Assembly: GCA_011053245.1 (NCBI GenBank)
Contig: DRGS01000110.1
Location: 1-64,000, forward strand
DNA: 64,000 nucleotides
Direction: 5' to 3'
Source: Phycisphaerales bacterium
GTDB taxonomy: Bacteria > Planctomycetota > Phycisphaerae > Sedimentisphaerales > Anaerohalosphaeraceae
The translations under genes were made by a program, and so were the position numbers. The notes under the pieces are model-generated. The model saw only the letters and a list, made by a program, of their open reading frames with translations, had not been told where the DNA came from and ran no database searches. Below, piece by piece: positions 17,179-26,143 of this stretch (the stretch's first letter is position 1; each line of letters begins with the position of its first letter).

Positions 17179-18291
17179 TTGGCTCGTAAACGTTATCGAT
17201 CATTTCGTAACCGCAGAAGGTTTAGAAGACCTCACAGAATAGGGCCGGCATGGCGGCTTGGTATTCTCGCTCTGGTGATAATAGTCGTAGCCGTTTTCTT
17301 TTTTACTAAGAACGGCCCCGAGACCGCGCCGGCTTCATCTATGTCCGAAGAGATCCCCCTTTTTGAGCCTATCGGTAAGCAGACAAGTAAGCCCAAGCCC
17401 GAAGAAAAGACACCCGGACAGCGCTACGTTGCGCCCAAGCCGAAACCGATCCCTGCGCCCGTTGCTCCGTCAGTTGCGCCTGCTCCAGGGCCAAAGGAAA
17501 ACGTCGCAGCGATCAACGATATAACCAGCCCGGAAGCTAAGGCGCTTATCGAATCGGCCATCAATGATATAAAAGCCGGCAATATCGTAACCGCACGCGA
17601 CAAACTGAATAAGACACTCGTTCCGCCAATGAAACTTAGCCCTAAGCTCTTACCAGTGGTAAAGCAACAATTATCTGCTCTTGCGGATAAATGGTTATTC
17701 AGCAGAACACCTTATCCCGCCGATCCGTTTACCGCGGCCTATAAGGTCCAGTCGGGCGATATGCTCTCGGAGATCGGGAAATCGTACAACATACCCTACG
17801 AACTGATCATGAGCATAAACGACATTAAACGGCCAGAGGCTCTGGCTGCGGGCAAAACGATAAAAGTTATCAACGGTCCGTTCCATGCCGTAGTGCACCG
17901 TTCGACTTTTACACTCGATCTTTACATTGGAAAGAATACCTACGTCAAGACCTACCGTGTCGGACTCGGTGAACTTGGCAAAGAGACGCCGACCGGTTTA
18001 TGGAGTGTAAAAACCAACGGTAAACTCATCCGTCCGCCGTGGCCCAATCCTGCTGGTGGCATCGTTTATCCTGACGACTCTGAGTATCCGCTTGGTTCGC
18101 GATGGATAGGCCTCAAGGGGATCGAGGGACAAGCCAAAGGGAGAACAGGCTTTGGAATACACGGGACAAAGGATCCCGATACTATCGGCACACGCTCATC
18201 GCAGGGTTGCATCAGACTCTATAACGGCCAGGTCATCGAGTTGTTTAACCTCATGACGCCGGGCCAGTCAAAAATACGTGTAATGGACTAA
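17179..18291 (+). CDS. LysM and YkuD-type L,D-transpeptidase
   Basis: 370 aa from TTG 17179, with GGAG 8 bp upstream. A basic N-terminal cytoplasmic tail is followed by one membrane helix (~26-43) and a Pro/Lys-rich linker. A LysM domain occupies ~189-232 (YKVQSGDMLSEIGKSY). The YkuD catalytic domain is ~236-370, with HGT (~331) and the SSQGCIRL motif whose Cys is the nucleophile. Such enzymes form 3-3 peptidoglycan crosslinks or attach proteins to peptidoglycan, acting in the periplasm. This is notable because it implies a peptidoglycan wall in a probable planctomycete. Confidence 0.9.
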   Translation: MARKRYRSFRNRRRFRRPHRIGPAWRLGILALVIIVVAVFFFTKNGPETAPASSMSEEIPLFEPIGKQTSKPKPEEKTPGQRYVAPKPKPIPAPVAPSVAPAPGPKENVAAINDITSPEAKALIESAINDIKAGNIVTARDKLNKTLVPPMKLSPKLLPVVKQQLSALADKWLFSRTPYPADPFTAAYKVQSGDMLSEIGKSYNIPYELIMSINDIKRPEALAAGKTIKVINGPFHAVVHRSTFTLDLYIGKNTYVKTYRVGLGELGKETPTGLWSVKTNGKLIRPPWPNPAGGIVYPDDSEYPLGSRWIGLKGIEGQAKGRTGFGIHGTKDPDTIGTRSSQGCIRLYNGQVIELFNLMTPGQSKIRVMD

Positions 18292-18354
18292 CGCATAAAA
18301 AAAGAATAGTTTGCAGGTTTAGTTAGCAGCAGGAAAACGGATCGGAGAAAACAA

Positions 18355-19251
18355 GTGGCACAAGGCCGACGCAATATCTCTGTCAAAAGATGGGCATGGG
18401 GGCTGTCGATAGTTTTCCATGTTTTGCTGCTGGTGACCTTTGCATTTATAAAATTTTCCGCCGGTCCAAAAAACCTTAGCCATCTTTCCGCTCCCGTGAC
18501 CAACATCAAAACGATCACCGCGATTACGAATCTTTCTCCGATAGTTCCGAAACCGAAAGTGAATGAAATATCTCATGAGCCGGACCGGATCATCGCCAAT
18601 ATAATACCGCCGCTTCCGACAGTGCCGAAGGTCATGCCGTCTCTTGATCTGGCAGCGTTTGATGAGATACCCCTTGCTGAAGCGTTGGAGTCCGAGACAT
18701 CGATTGAGGCGTCTGCCATTGAGTTCTTCGGACAGAGGACATACTGCCGCAAGGTTTGCTATGTCGTTGATTGTTCCGGTTCGATGCAGGGGATGTTCTC
18801 CCGGGTGCGCGACAAGCTCAAGCGATCTATCCAGAGCCTTCAACCGGATCAGTACTTCTACATCATTTTCTTTCGCGGTGACAGGCTGGTCGAGTCCGGT
18901 AGCGGCCGACTCAAACGCGCAACACCAAGAGCCAAAATGTCCGCCGATAAACTCATAGACTCTGTTCGTCCGGCAGGGAAGACGAACGCTCTCAACGCTC
19001 TTATACGCGCAATGCGAACGACCGATCCCGCGAAACGTCCGCCGGAGCTGATCTATTTTCTGACAGACGGTTTTGATCTGGAAGCAAGTCAAAATACACA
19101 GAATTTTGCCGACGAACTTGAAAAGGCCAGACGAAAATACGCTCCGGGTACAGCTATCAATACTATTGGGTTCTGGACGCAAACGGCTGACATCGACATT
19201 CTCAAAGCAATTGCCAAAAACTCTAACGGGACATTTATAAATGGATACTGA
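18355..19251 (+). CDS. Membrane-anchored von Willebrand factor A domain protein
   Basis: 298 aa from GTG 18355. One N-terminal helix (~17-37, VFHVLLLVTFAF), then a Pro-rich extracytoplasmic linker, and a VWA domain from ~133. The MIDAS metal site is complete: DCSGSMQG (~138-145), the Thr in AGKTNAL and the Asp in FLTDGFD. The short TonB-like N-terminal architecture recurs in planctomycete VWA proteins, where function is unknown. The gene lies 63 bp after the L,D-transpeptidase gene, so a cell-envelope role is plausible. Confidence 0.82.
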   Translation: MAQGRRNISVKRWAWGLSIVFHVLLLVTFAFIKFSAGPKNLSHLSAPVTNIKTITAITNLSPIVPKPKVNEISHEPDRIIANIIPPLPTVPKVMPSLDLAAFDEIPLAEALESETSIEASAIEFFGQRTYCRKVCYVVDCSGSMQGMFSRVRDKLKRSIQSLQPDQYFYIIFFRGDRLVESGSGRLKRATPRAKMSADKLIDSVRPAGKTNALNALIRAMRTTDPAKRPPELIYFLTDGFDLEASQNTQNFADELEKARRKYAPGTAINTIGFWTQTADIDILKAIAKNSNGTFINGY

Positions 19252-19775
19252 ACCGCCGACACACGGATTTTCAGCGGAGAAAGCCTTCCCCTAAAGCTCT
19301 TGCAGGCAAGGACTTACAAACATAAGTTTTTGTGCCTACAACATTAACAAAGACAACAAAAGCCACCTTAAGTCAACAGATACCACATGTCAAGGCAAAA
19401 ATTATACGGATGGTTATAAAAATCAAATCACCCACAAAATGCCGTCAAATTGAAGTGCTCTGCTATCCAGATGCAGTAATAACAAAGACTTACAAAGAAC
19501 CAGCAACCTTCAGCCTATCTATCCGAAGATTGGTGGTTAATTGCTATCGACTGTCAACTCCATGCCAGCTAAATTTAGAGAAAATTGATGCTCAGGAGAA
19601 ATTTTTTCCGGATTTCACTCTGGATACATGGGAAATGCTCACAGAAGGCACCTCCTGCCTGTAATAAAGTTATACGCAAAGTTATAAAAATGATTCACAT
19701 ATGTATGGGGTTCAGCACGGCGTCACAATTGCCTGTATATAGCCGCTTTTCTGATGTGCAATTGGTAGGTTTTGC
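19252..19775. other. Gene-poor interval
   Basis: Between the VWA gene and the ABC exporter promoter I find no convincing gene. A 110-codon frame at 19332-19664 has no family resemblance, no good ribosome-binding site, and unlikely composition. There is no clear terminator, repeat or tRNA. Confidence 0.5.
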
Positions 19776-19804
19776 TTGACCGGAGTGGGTTGGTGTGGTA
19801 TTGT
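19776..19804 (+). promoter_or_regulatory. Promoter of the ABC exporter gene
   Basis: TTGACC (19776-19781), a 17-bp spacer, TATTGT (19799-19804). Start point expected near 19811, giving a leader of about 74 nt before ATG 19885. Confidence 0.55.
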
Positions 19805-19884
19805 CTGTGCTAATTCTTGCATAAATACGGTGAAATCGAAGATTTTTGTGCTTTGACGGATGTTTATTAGAAGGTGTGAACTGA

Positions 19885-22101
19885 ATGGACTCATTCAAGC
19901 GGATGCTCAAATATGTCTGGCCGCAGTGGCCGAGGCTGATTACTGTGATGATCTCAGCGTTTGTTTGCGCTGCTCTTTTTGCGCTTAGCTTTATGACTGT
20001 GGTGCCGCTGCTGAAAGTAATGATGGGCGAGGAGGGGCTTCACGGCTGGGTGGATCGCAAGAGCAGCGATTACCGGTATGGAATGGACTTCTATCTTCCC
20101 GATAAATCTGACTTTACGGCCAGTGAGACCAGCAATATTGCCTATTATCTCCTTATTACGGATGTTACGGAAGATAGTATCGCCGAACGGGCAGGCATAA
20201 AGCTTCAGGACAGAATAATCGGAGCAGGTCAAAGGCTTGTTGGGGCGGAAAACAAATATGTAACGTCAACGCAGATACTTGAGCAGCTTGCAACAACGGC
20301 GGGTCAAGAGACTGTTACCGTTCAGGTCAGGCGAGTGGACAACAAAGCAGAGGGGGAAGATATTGAGTTTGAGCTGCCGGTTCCTACAAAGGACGGGTAT
20401 GCCGACGAGCAGGATCTGTCGGGGCTGTCGCGTCTTAAATGGCAAGTACAGTGGGATGTTATCGATCTTGCGCAAAGGGCGACGAGTTATGTTCCGCGTG
20501 ATCAGCCTAAGGCGGCGACATTGAAAGCTGTGATGGTAATAATCATCCTGATGGGTTTGGTTACGATAGCCAGGTGCATTACGCGATTTATACAGAGCTA
20601 TCTCGCCGAGAAGGTTGTGCAGGTGTCCATGGCTCATTTGCGTGAGGATACATTTTCGCATGTTATGGGGATGCCCGCAGGATTTTTCTCGAGTGAAGGA
20701 ACAAGCGATACGATCAGCAGGATAATCGGCGATACGGCTACGGCTGGGCGTGGGATAAAGATACTTTTGGGCAAGGCGCTTCGGGAACCACTTAAGGCGA
20801 TGTTCTGTCTTGCCGGTGCAATGATCTTTAGCGTGAAGCTTACGTTGATATTTCTTTGCATGGCTCCTGTTACTGTCGGTCTATTGGGTTTGCTGGGCAA
20901 GAAGATCAAGAAGGCGACTAAGCGGTCTCTTGTAAGCAGTGCCCTGATGTTGGGCAGGTTGCAGGGAGCGATAAACGCTTTGCGTGTTGTTAAGGTGTAT
21001 AACCGGCAGGACCATGAAAGCGAAACTTACGCCGGGATCAATCGCAGATTTTTGCGACAGGTTTTACGGGTTGCAAAGGTTCAGGCTGGGACCGGGCCGA
21101 TCATGGAGGTCCTGGGCATGGTGGCTGGGTCGGCAGCTCTTTTGGTGGGTGCTCACTGGATTTTCGGTCCGAATAGCAACATGGAAAATAGTTCGTTTTT
21201 CGGCTTGCTTATTCTGCTTGGGACGGCGGCGGAGTCTATTCGTAAGGTAAGCGATGTGTGGAACAAGATCCAGCAGGCAAACGCCGCTTCTGAGAGGGTC
21301 TTTGAGATTATCGATCAGCCGCAGGAGAAAGAAGTTGATAACGCGATCGAGCTGTCGTCTATGAAGGAACGGATCGAGTTTCGTGATATTGCGTTTACTT
21401 ATCCTGGCAGCGAGAGGGCGATACTTAACGGGATTAATCTGACTGCTAATGCCGGTCAGACGGTTGCGGTGGTTGGGCCTAACGGTTCGGGTAAGACTAC
21501 GCTGGTTAATCTTATACCACGATTGTACGATGCCGATAGCGGGCAGATCCTTATTGACGGGGTAGATATTGCCGGCGCTACTCTGATGAGTTTGCGCGAC
21601 CAGATCGGTATGGTGACGCAGAATGTGGTTACGTTTAACGATACGGTCGCGGCGAATATCAGCTACGGTAAACCAGGTGCGAGTTACGATGAGATTGTCG
21701 AGGCGGCGAAACGTTCGTTTGCTCATGAGTTTATCGAGACGCTGCCGGACGGCTATGATACTATGATCGGTGAGAATAGTGCGGGTTTTAGCGGCGGGCA
21801 GTTGCAGCGGATCGTAATCGCGAGGGCGATACTGAGGGATCCGGCGATACTTATCTTCGATGAAGCGATGAGTCAGGTGGATGCGGAAAGCGAATCGCGG
21901 ATAAACGAGGCATTGGCCGGTCTCATGCAGAACAGGACGTGCTTCGTGATCGCTCACCGGTTCAGTACGGTGGTTTCAGCGGATAGTATTGTTGTTCTAG
22001 ATGAAGGCAAGATCGTCGCACAAGGCAAACACGCAGAACTTATGCAGAGTTGTGATCTTTATAAGAGCTTGTATGAAACGCAGATAGTTGCTGCCAACTG
22101 A
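19885..22101 (+). CDS. MsbA-like ABC exporter with PDZ-like periplasmic insert
   Basis: 738 aa, a fused permease/ATPase half-transporter of the lipid A/multidrug exporter class. The ATPase has Walker A GPNGSGKTT (~532-540), signature FSGGQLQR (~635), Walker B ILIFDEAMSQVD and the H-loop IAHRF. It is ~150 residues longer than normal MsbA. The extra segment lies between the first and second membrane helices (residues ~50-200) and contains a PDZ-like fold: ITDVTEDSIAERAGIKLQDRI, then QETVTVQVRR. The insert would face the periplasm. It lies directly left of the polysaccharide locus, so glycolipid export is a reasonable guess. Confidence 0.87.
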   Translation: MDSFKRMLKYVWPQWPRLITVMISAFVCAALFALSFMTVVPLLKVMMGEEGLHGWVDRKSSDYRYGMDFYLPDKSDFTASETSNIAYYLLITDVTEDSIAERAGIKLQDRIIGAGQRLVGAENKYVTSTQILEQLATTAGQETVTVQVRRVDNKAEGEDIEFELPVPTKDGYADEQDLSGLSRLKWQVQWDVIDLAQRATSYVPRDQPKAATLKAVMVIIILMGLVTIARCITRFIQSYLAEKVVQVSMAHLREDTFSHVMGMPAGFFSSEGTSDTISRIIGDTATAGRGIKILLGKALREPLKAMFCLAGAMIFSVKLTLIFLCMAPVTVGLLGLLGKKIKKATKRSLVSSALMLGRLQGAINALRVVKVYNRQDHESETYAGINRRFLRQVLRVAKVQAGTGPIMEVLGMVAGSAALLVGAHWIFGPNSNMENSSFFGLLILLGTAAESIRKVSDVWNKIQQANAASERVFEIIDQPQEKEVDNAIELSSMKERIEFRDIAFTYPGSERAILNGINLTANAGQTVAVVGPNGSGKTTLVNLIPRLYDADSGQILIDGVDIAGATLMSLRDQIGMVTQNVVTFNDTVAANISYGKPGASYDEIVEAAKRSFAHEFIETLPDGYDTMIGENSAGFSGGQLQRIVIARAILRDPAILIFDEAMSQVDAESESRINEALAGLMQNRTCFVIAHRFSTVVSADSIVVLDEGKIVAQGKHAELMQSCDLYKSLYETQIVAAN

Positions 22102-22112
22102 CGGATGATGAC

Positions 22113-22247
22113 ATGCCAATAAAAGCAAACTGGACAGAATATTTGCATGATCTTAGACGTCGTGAGATGGATGTCGTTTTTGCCAATTGCCCCAAGACAA
22201 CTTTTGGCAAGGCTTTAGGACTTGATGCCGGGGATGGTTTCGTCTAG
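22113..22247 (+). pseudogene. 5' stub of a class I SAM methyltransferase gene
   Basis: 44 codons beginning 11 bp after the exporter stop. The reading frame runs up to KALGLDAGDGF, which looks like motif I (ALELGAGDGF) of a class I methyltransferase, and then hits TAG after one more codon, exactly where the convergent gene ends (4-bp overlap). The rest of the enzyme is absent. I interpret this as the surviving N-terminus of a gene that once followed the exporter and was cut by the insertion or exchange that brought the adjacent locus. Confidence 0.55.
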
Positions 22248-22924
22248 TCGTTTTTGCTGGCTGTAATGAACCACATTTTCGCGTTGGTATCTAATCCTGG
22301 CTTTAGATAATAATTTTCAACAAGGTCTCTGCCAGTTCTCTGAAGCTTCAATCTTCGATACCACTTATTGATATAGTGTTTGAGATTATGCTTATACAAC
22401 AAGGTGTAGAACTTGGCATTTTTGAAATACCTGGTTATAAGTGAAGTTATTTCGTTGTCGGAAAAATGCTGTAGGTGATGGGGGTTGTCCCGCCTGGCTT
22501 TGTCTCTTGGGCCATTTGGTAAAGACATAAATAATTTGCCTCCCGGTTTCAGCCTGTCGAATATTTCACTGACAAACTTCTCCGGTTCGGGCAGATGTTC
22601 TATTGTCTCATAACTTACAACGGCGTCGAACGATTCATCTACAGGCCAACCTGCAAGTATGTCACAATTGAAGAATGAAATTTTATCTGTTTTAAAGTGC
22701 TTATTTGCCCAATCTATTGCATCGTCGCCGATGTCGACACCGACAACTTTGTCTACTTTGCCTGCGAGTAGATTACTTCCGTAACCTACGCCACATGCAA
22801 CATCGCATACCGTACCACCACTGAGCTGGTCGCAAGCAAACTTGTACCTTGCGACATGAGTGGCTGCAATTTCATGAGCTTCTCTAATTGTTCTTGGCCA
22901 GAGCCTTAATTGTTGATCCATCAT
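22244..22924 (-). CDS. Class I SAM-dependent methyltransferase
   Basis: About 226 aa from ATG 22924 (AGG 5-8 bp upstream); the frame extends to TTG 22975 without a better signal. Motif I is CDVACGVGYGSNLL, motif II VVGVDIGDDAI, and SYETIEHLPEPEKF plus LKPGGKLFMSLPNGP follow, as in the UbiE/methyltransf_11-type family. The C-terminal region (HLQHFSDNEI) is common in enzymes acting on sugars or lipids of surface polymers. The first minus-strand gene of the locus, 93 bp from the neighbouring GT4 gene. Target unknown. Confidence 0.82.
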   Translation of the reverse strand: MMDQQLRLWPRTIREAHEIAATHVARYKFACDQLSGGTVCDVACGVGYGSNLLAGKVDKVVGVDIGDDAIDWANKHFKTDKISFFNCDILAGWPVDESFDAVVSYETIEHLPEPEKFVSEIFDRLKPGGKLFMSLPNGPRDKARRDNPHHLQHFSDNEITSLITRYFKNAKFYTLLYKHNLKHYINKWYRRLKLQRTGRDLVENYYLKPGLDTNAKMWFITASKND

Positions 22925-23068
22925 CAAACCTATTAAAAAATGTTTTTGAGAAGATATTTCAAATCGGTCAAACAAATATTACGGCCATTTTAACTGTAAT
23001 TATTTATATGTCAATTAATAAAAAGTGATAACTGATAGCTCAATATCTACCGAACTAAACTGGCATTC

Positions 23069-24178
23069 TCAAGCTTTTGAGTATAACTCCAGATATCGCT
23101 TGGCAACGGTTTGCCAACTTAACTTTGAGGCTGTGTCGAAGGCCTTTTTCTGCAAGCTAGTGAGATCAGAAGTATCGACCAGATTTCTGATAGCATCGCA
23201 AAGCATTTGGCTATCTTCAGGCTCAACCAGTATACCATTGACGCCATCGTCTATAAGCTCTATTGTTCCACTGATCTTCGTGCCAATAACGACCTTCTTG
23301 TAAGCCATAGCTTCCAGTACGGTCAAAGGCATCCCTTCCGCTCTCGATGGTTGTAAGAAAAAGGTGCAATTTCTCAAAAGCCAGTGTTTTTGTTCACCGA
23401 AAACGGAACCGGCAAATATAACATTGGCAATTAGCCCCAAGTCTTTTACTTGTTGGCTGAGATTGCCCTTTTCCCTGCCATCACCGGCGATAATTAAAAT
23501 AGGTAGCTCCCCGCTTTTTTCTTTCAATAGCTTCATAGCTTCCAAAAGGACATCAAGCCCCTTATAGTAATGGAGACGTCCGAGTGTAAGCATAAATGGG
23601 CGCCCGGCAAGTTCGGTGCAACTTTCCGGGATTTGCCCCTCATTATCTTCCGGGATATCAACGCCGTTGGGAACAAAATGCGAGTTTGCTTTTCCCATTG
23701 AAAGCTCATCAATTATACCTTTCAGTTCGGAACTGACGCCAGTAGCTGCGTTAACATTTGCCAGGGCCCAGCACATTCGCTTGCAAGTGACAGGTCTTTG
23801 CCTGTATCGTGATTCCGGTATGATATCGCCTTTATGAGATGTTATGACAATCGGGACATTCAACTCATCCTTTATCTTGCAGGCTATATAACCATTTGGG
23901 TATGCAAGATGAGCATGAATGACATCGAAACCATATCGCTTGTGTTCACGTTTAAGAACATATTCAACGTATTGCAGTAGCCATACTGCCGAACGAGGTC
24001 TGGGATAATAAATAACATCATACGGTAATTGCGGAATTTCCCGGTTATGTCTGGGACGCTGAGCAACTACTACAGGCTTATGGCCCATCATTTGGTACCG
24101 GCGTGCAAGTTTGTCGATAACAAATTCCATCCCACCCAGTTCAGGTAAAAATGAGGGAGTAAAGAGACATATTTTCAA
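23069..24178 (-). CDS. Family 4 glycosyltransferase
   Basis: 369 aa from TTG 24178, with AAAGGG seven bases upstream. GT-B fold: the N-terminal PSFLPELGGMEFVIDKLA motif binds the acceptor, HAHLAYPNGY and ITSHKGDI follow, and the C-terminal donor site is LGRLHYYKGLDVLLEA with PSRAEGMPLTVLEAMA (EX7E) at ~290. Transfers a sugar from a nucleotide donor during polysaccharide repeat-unit synthesis, at the cytoplasmic membrane face. Donor not predictable. Confidence 0.9.
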   Translation of the reverse strand: MKICLFTPSFLPELGGMEFVIDKLARRYQMMGHKPVVVAQRPRHNREIPQLPYDVIYYPRPRSAVWLLQYVEYVLKREHKRYGFDVIHAHLAYPNGYIACKIKDELNVPIVITSHKGDIIPESRYRQRPVTCKRMCWALANVNAATGVSSELKGIIDELSMGKANSHFVPNGVDIPEDNEGQIPESCTELAGRPFMLTLGRLHYYKGLDVLLEAMKLLKEKSGELPILIIAGDGREKGNLSQQVKDLGLIANVIFAGSVFGEQKHWLLRNCTFFLQPSRAEGMPLTVLEAMAYKKVVIGTKISGTIELIDDGVNGILVEPEDSQMLCDAIRNLVDTSDLTSLQKKAFDTASKLSWQTVAKRYLELYSKA

Positions 24179-24232
24179 GATGATACCCTTTCGTACCGTG
24201 TAGTCTAATTCGAGTTTTTGCTGTCGGTTTTA

Positions 24233-25039
24233 CTACTGTAAAATCTCAAGTCCCGTTCTTTTTTTGAAATCATCGACATCTCTAACAGCAATAATATTTT
24301 CTGTTTTGCCGGATACATAGGATTTGCCAATGCTTATCAGTTTGTTGCCGGCAAACCTGAACAAATTAAAGGCCTTTGCTCTCAACATGTCGTTTAGTTC
24401 GGTGCAACTATAGCCGAATTCCTGATAGTGATCTTGTGCGGATTCATAACAGATGCAAAGTGTTTTTTCAAGAAGCTGTTCGGCTCCTTCAAATACGAAT
24501 TTTTCATATCCTTCGACATCGACCTTTAGTAATGCAATCGAAGATTCGCTGAAACCCATACTGTCAAGCGGTTTCATCTCGACGTTTATTCCCTTGCTGT
24601 CTGAAACAACCGAATTTCTGTCATCCTGTCTTTTGTCAGAAAATGTGATGTGTCCTTTTTTTTCTCCGCTGGCCAGATTGTAAGTTTCGACATTTGTAAA
24701 ACCATTAAATTTTACATTTCCGCACAAAGCTTTATAGGTTTTGGGATGTGCTTCGATAGAATACACTTTGCCTTTTTGACCCACCGTAACCGAAGAGATC
24801 ATGGTATGAAATCCGATGTTGGCTCCAACGTCTATTACGATATCTCCCGGTTTTAAATAGTTTCGGAGGAAGTTTTCGTCTGTCTCAAAGACGGTTATTT
24901 TTCTCAACTTGGACACCCAAAGTCTCAGTGAGATATTCGTTGGGTAAAATCTCACCTTGAAATCTCCCCTGTCAATGCTGAAAAAGTGCGATAGTCTCAA
25001 AAACATCAGGGCTTCTCCTATCTCTCTTGCTAAACTCAC
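24233..25039 (-). CDS. FkbM family methyltransferase
   Basis: 268 aa from GTG 25039. SAM-binding motif IVIDVGANIGFHTM (~69-82), then YSIEAHPKTY; KVDVEGYE (~175-182) is the conserved post-motif of FkbM enzymes. Family members O-methylate sugars or macrolides. Divergent from a second FkbM-type gene 166 bp away. Role in methylating a polysaccharide residue is an inference from context. Confidence 0.87.
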   Translation of the reverse strand: MSLAREIGEALMFLRLSHFFSIDRGDFKVRFYPTNISLRLWVSKLRKITVFETDENFLRNYLKPGDIVIDVGANIGFHTMISSVTVGQKGKVYSIEAHPKTYKALCGNVKFNGFTNVETYNLASGEKKGHITFSDKRQDDRNSVVSDSKGINVEMKPLDSMGFSESSIALLKVDVEGYEKFVFEGAEQLLEKTLCICYESAQDHYQEFGYSCTELNDMLRAKAFNLFRFAGNKLISIGKSYVSGKTENIIAVRDVDDFKKRTGLEILQ

Positions 25040-25135
25040 ATTGTACTTTCCAGAATAACCTGAACTTCACTTTGCATTTAAGGGCATATATCTTTTCAAA
25101 CGATTCGCCATATATTGTAATTTAACTTTCTGCCT

Positions 25136-25166
25136 TTATCAAGTTTTTTACGGGATATCATATAAT
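25136..25166 (+). promoter_or_regulatory. Candidate promoter in the divergent FkbM interval
   Basis: A perfect TATAAT at 25161-25166 with only a poor -35 (TTATCA at 25136, 19-bp spacing). Could serve the plus-strand genes from 25.2 kb to 30.8 kb. Confidence 0.38.
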
Positions 25167-25205
25167 TTCATCGATAATTTCCTGAGATGCCAAAGAAATG
25201 GTTGT

Positions 25206-26138
25206 ATGGTATCGACAGATAGTATATCCTATGGTGAAGTTTATTTAGGCCTGTTAATTTATTATTTATTAAAGGTTGTACTAATGAAAGTATCGACTGA
25301 GAACCTGCTTAAGGGTTTGGTCAATTTAATGTGCTGCTTTGTGCCTGGGAAGAAAAGTCGGAAAAGGCTCCGGTATGAACTGGTGGGTATTAAGAAGGAA
25401 CGAAACGATCTTTTAGATGCCGGATTTACAATAGACGGCGAAACTATAACGACCCCGCAAGGCGTCAAGATAGATATCTCCAATATCAAGGATCATCCCC
25501 TTTATCTTGTTAAGGTGGTTTTTGTAAAGAGCGAATATAATTTGAACATAAAAAGGGACTCTATACTGATCGACATAGGGATGAACCGAGCGGCAGTATC
25601 GTTACTTTTTGCTGCCGATGAAAATGTAAAAAAGGTATATGCTTATGAGCCGTTTAAGCCAACGTTTGAGGTTGCAAAAAAGAATCTACAACTTAATCCG
25701 CAGCTTAGCGAGAAGATAAACGCTTTTTGCTTCGGTCTTGGCAAGTCAGAGAAAACTCTCGAAATGCCATATATGGATGACGCTACCGGTGGCATGAGTA
25801 CAACACATGAAGTATGCAAAGATCAGGAAGGTATAAAAAAAGAAACGGTCGTCGTAAAGGATGCAGCGGAAGTGATAGGCGGTATTTTAGAGGAAAATAA
25901 AGACAAGCATATAATAGTCAAATGCGATTGTGAAGGAGCCGAATTCGAGATATTTGAAAGGCTCAAGGAAAAAGATCTTATTGGCAAGTTAGACGTGGTT
26001 ATGATGGAATATCATTTCGAGAATCCCGATCGTCTGATAGATATACTTACTGAAAAAACGTTTGCGGTTCAAACAAAAATCGGGTCAAGAAGATCAAAGA
26101 CCGGATACATCTATGCTGTCAGGATGACAGAGAAATAA
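25206..26138 (+). CDS. FkbM-like methyltransferase
   Basis: 310 aa in the open frame; ATG 25284 (residue 27, AAGG upstream) may be the real start. SAM site ILIDIGMNRAAVSLLFA (~119-135) with Met-Asn where Gly-Ala is usual; YAYEPFKPTF follows, and VKCDCEGAEFEIF (~238-250) corresponds to the FkbM VDVEGxE motif. The divergence of motif I from the GANxG consensus is notable. Likely O-methyltransferase of the surface polymer, followed 5 bp later by the GT-D gene. Confidence 0.78.
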   Translation: MVSTDSISYGEVYLGLLIYYLLKVVLMKVSTENLLKGLVNLMCCFVPGKKSRKRLRYELVGIKKERNDLLDAGFTIDGETITTPQGVKIDISNIKDHPLYLVKVVFVKSEYNLNIKRDSILIDIGMNRAAVSLLFAADENVKKVYAYEPFKPTFEVAKKNLQLNPQLSEKINAFCFGLGKSEKTLEMPYMDDATGGMSTTHEVCKDQEGIKKETVVVKDAAEVIGGILEENKDKHIIVKCDCEGAEFEIFERLKEKDLIGKLDVVMMEYHFENPDRLIDILTEKTFAVQTKIGSRRSKTGYIYAVRMTEK

Positions 26139-26143
26139 ACTAC

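Noticed and set aside
19332..19664. 110-codon plus-strand frame in the gap before the ABC exporter
   Set aside because: No family resemblance, no convincing ribosome-binding site, odd composition; treated as non-coding.
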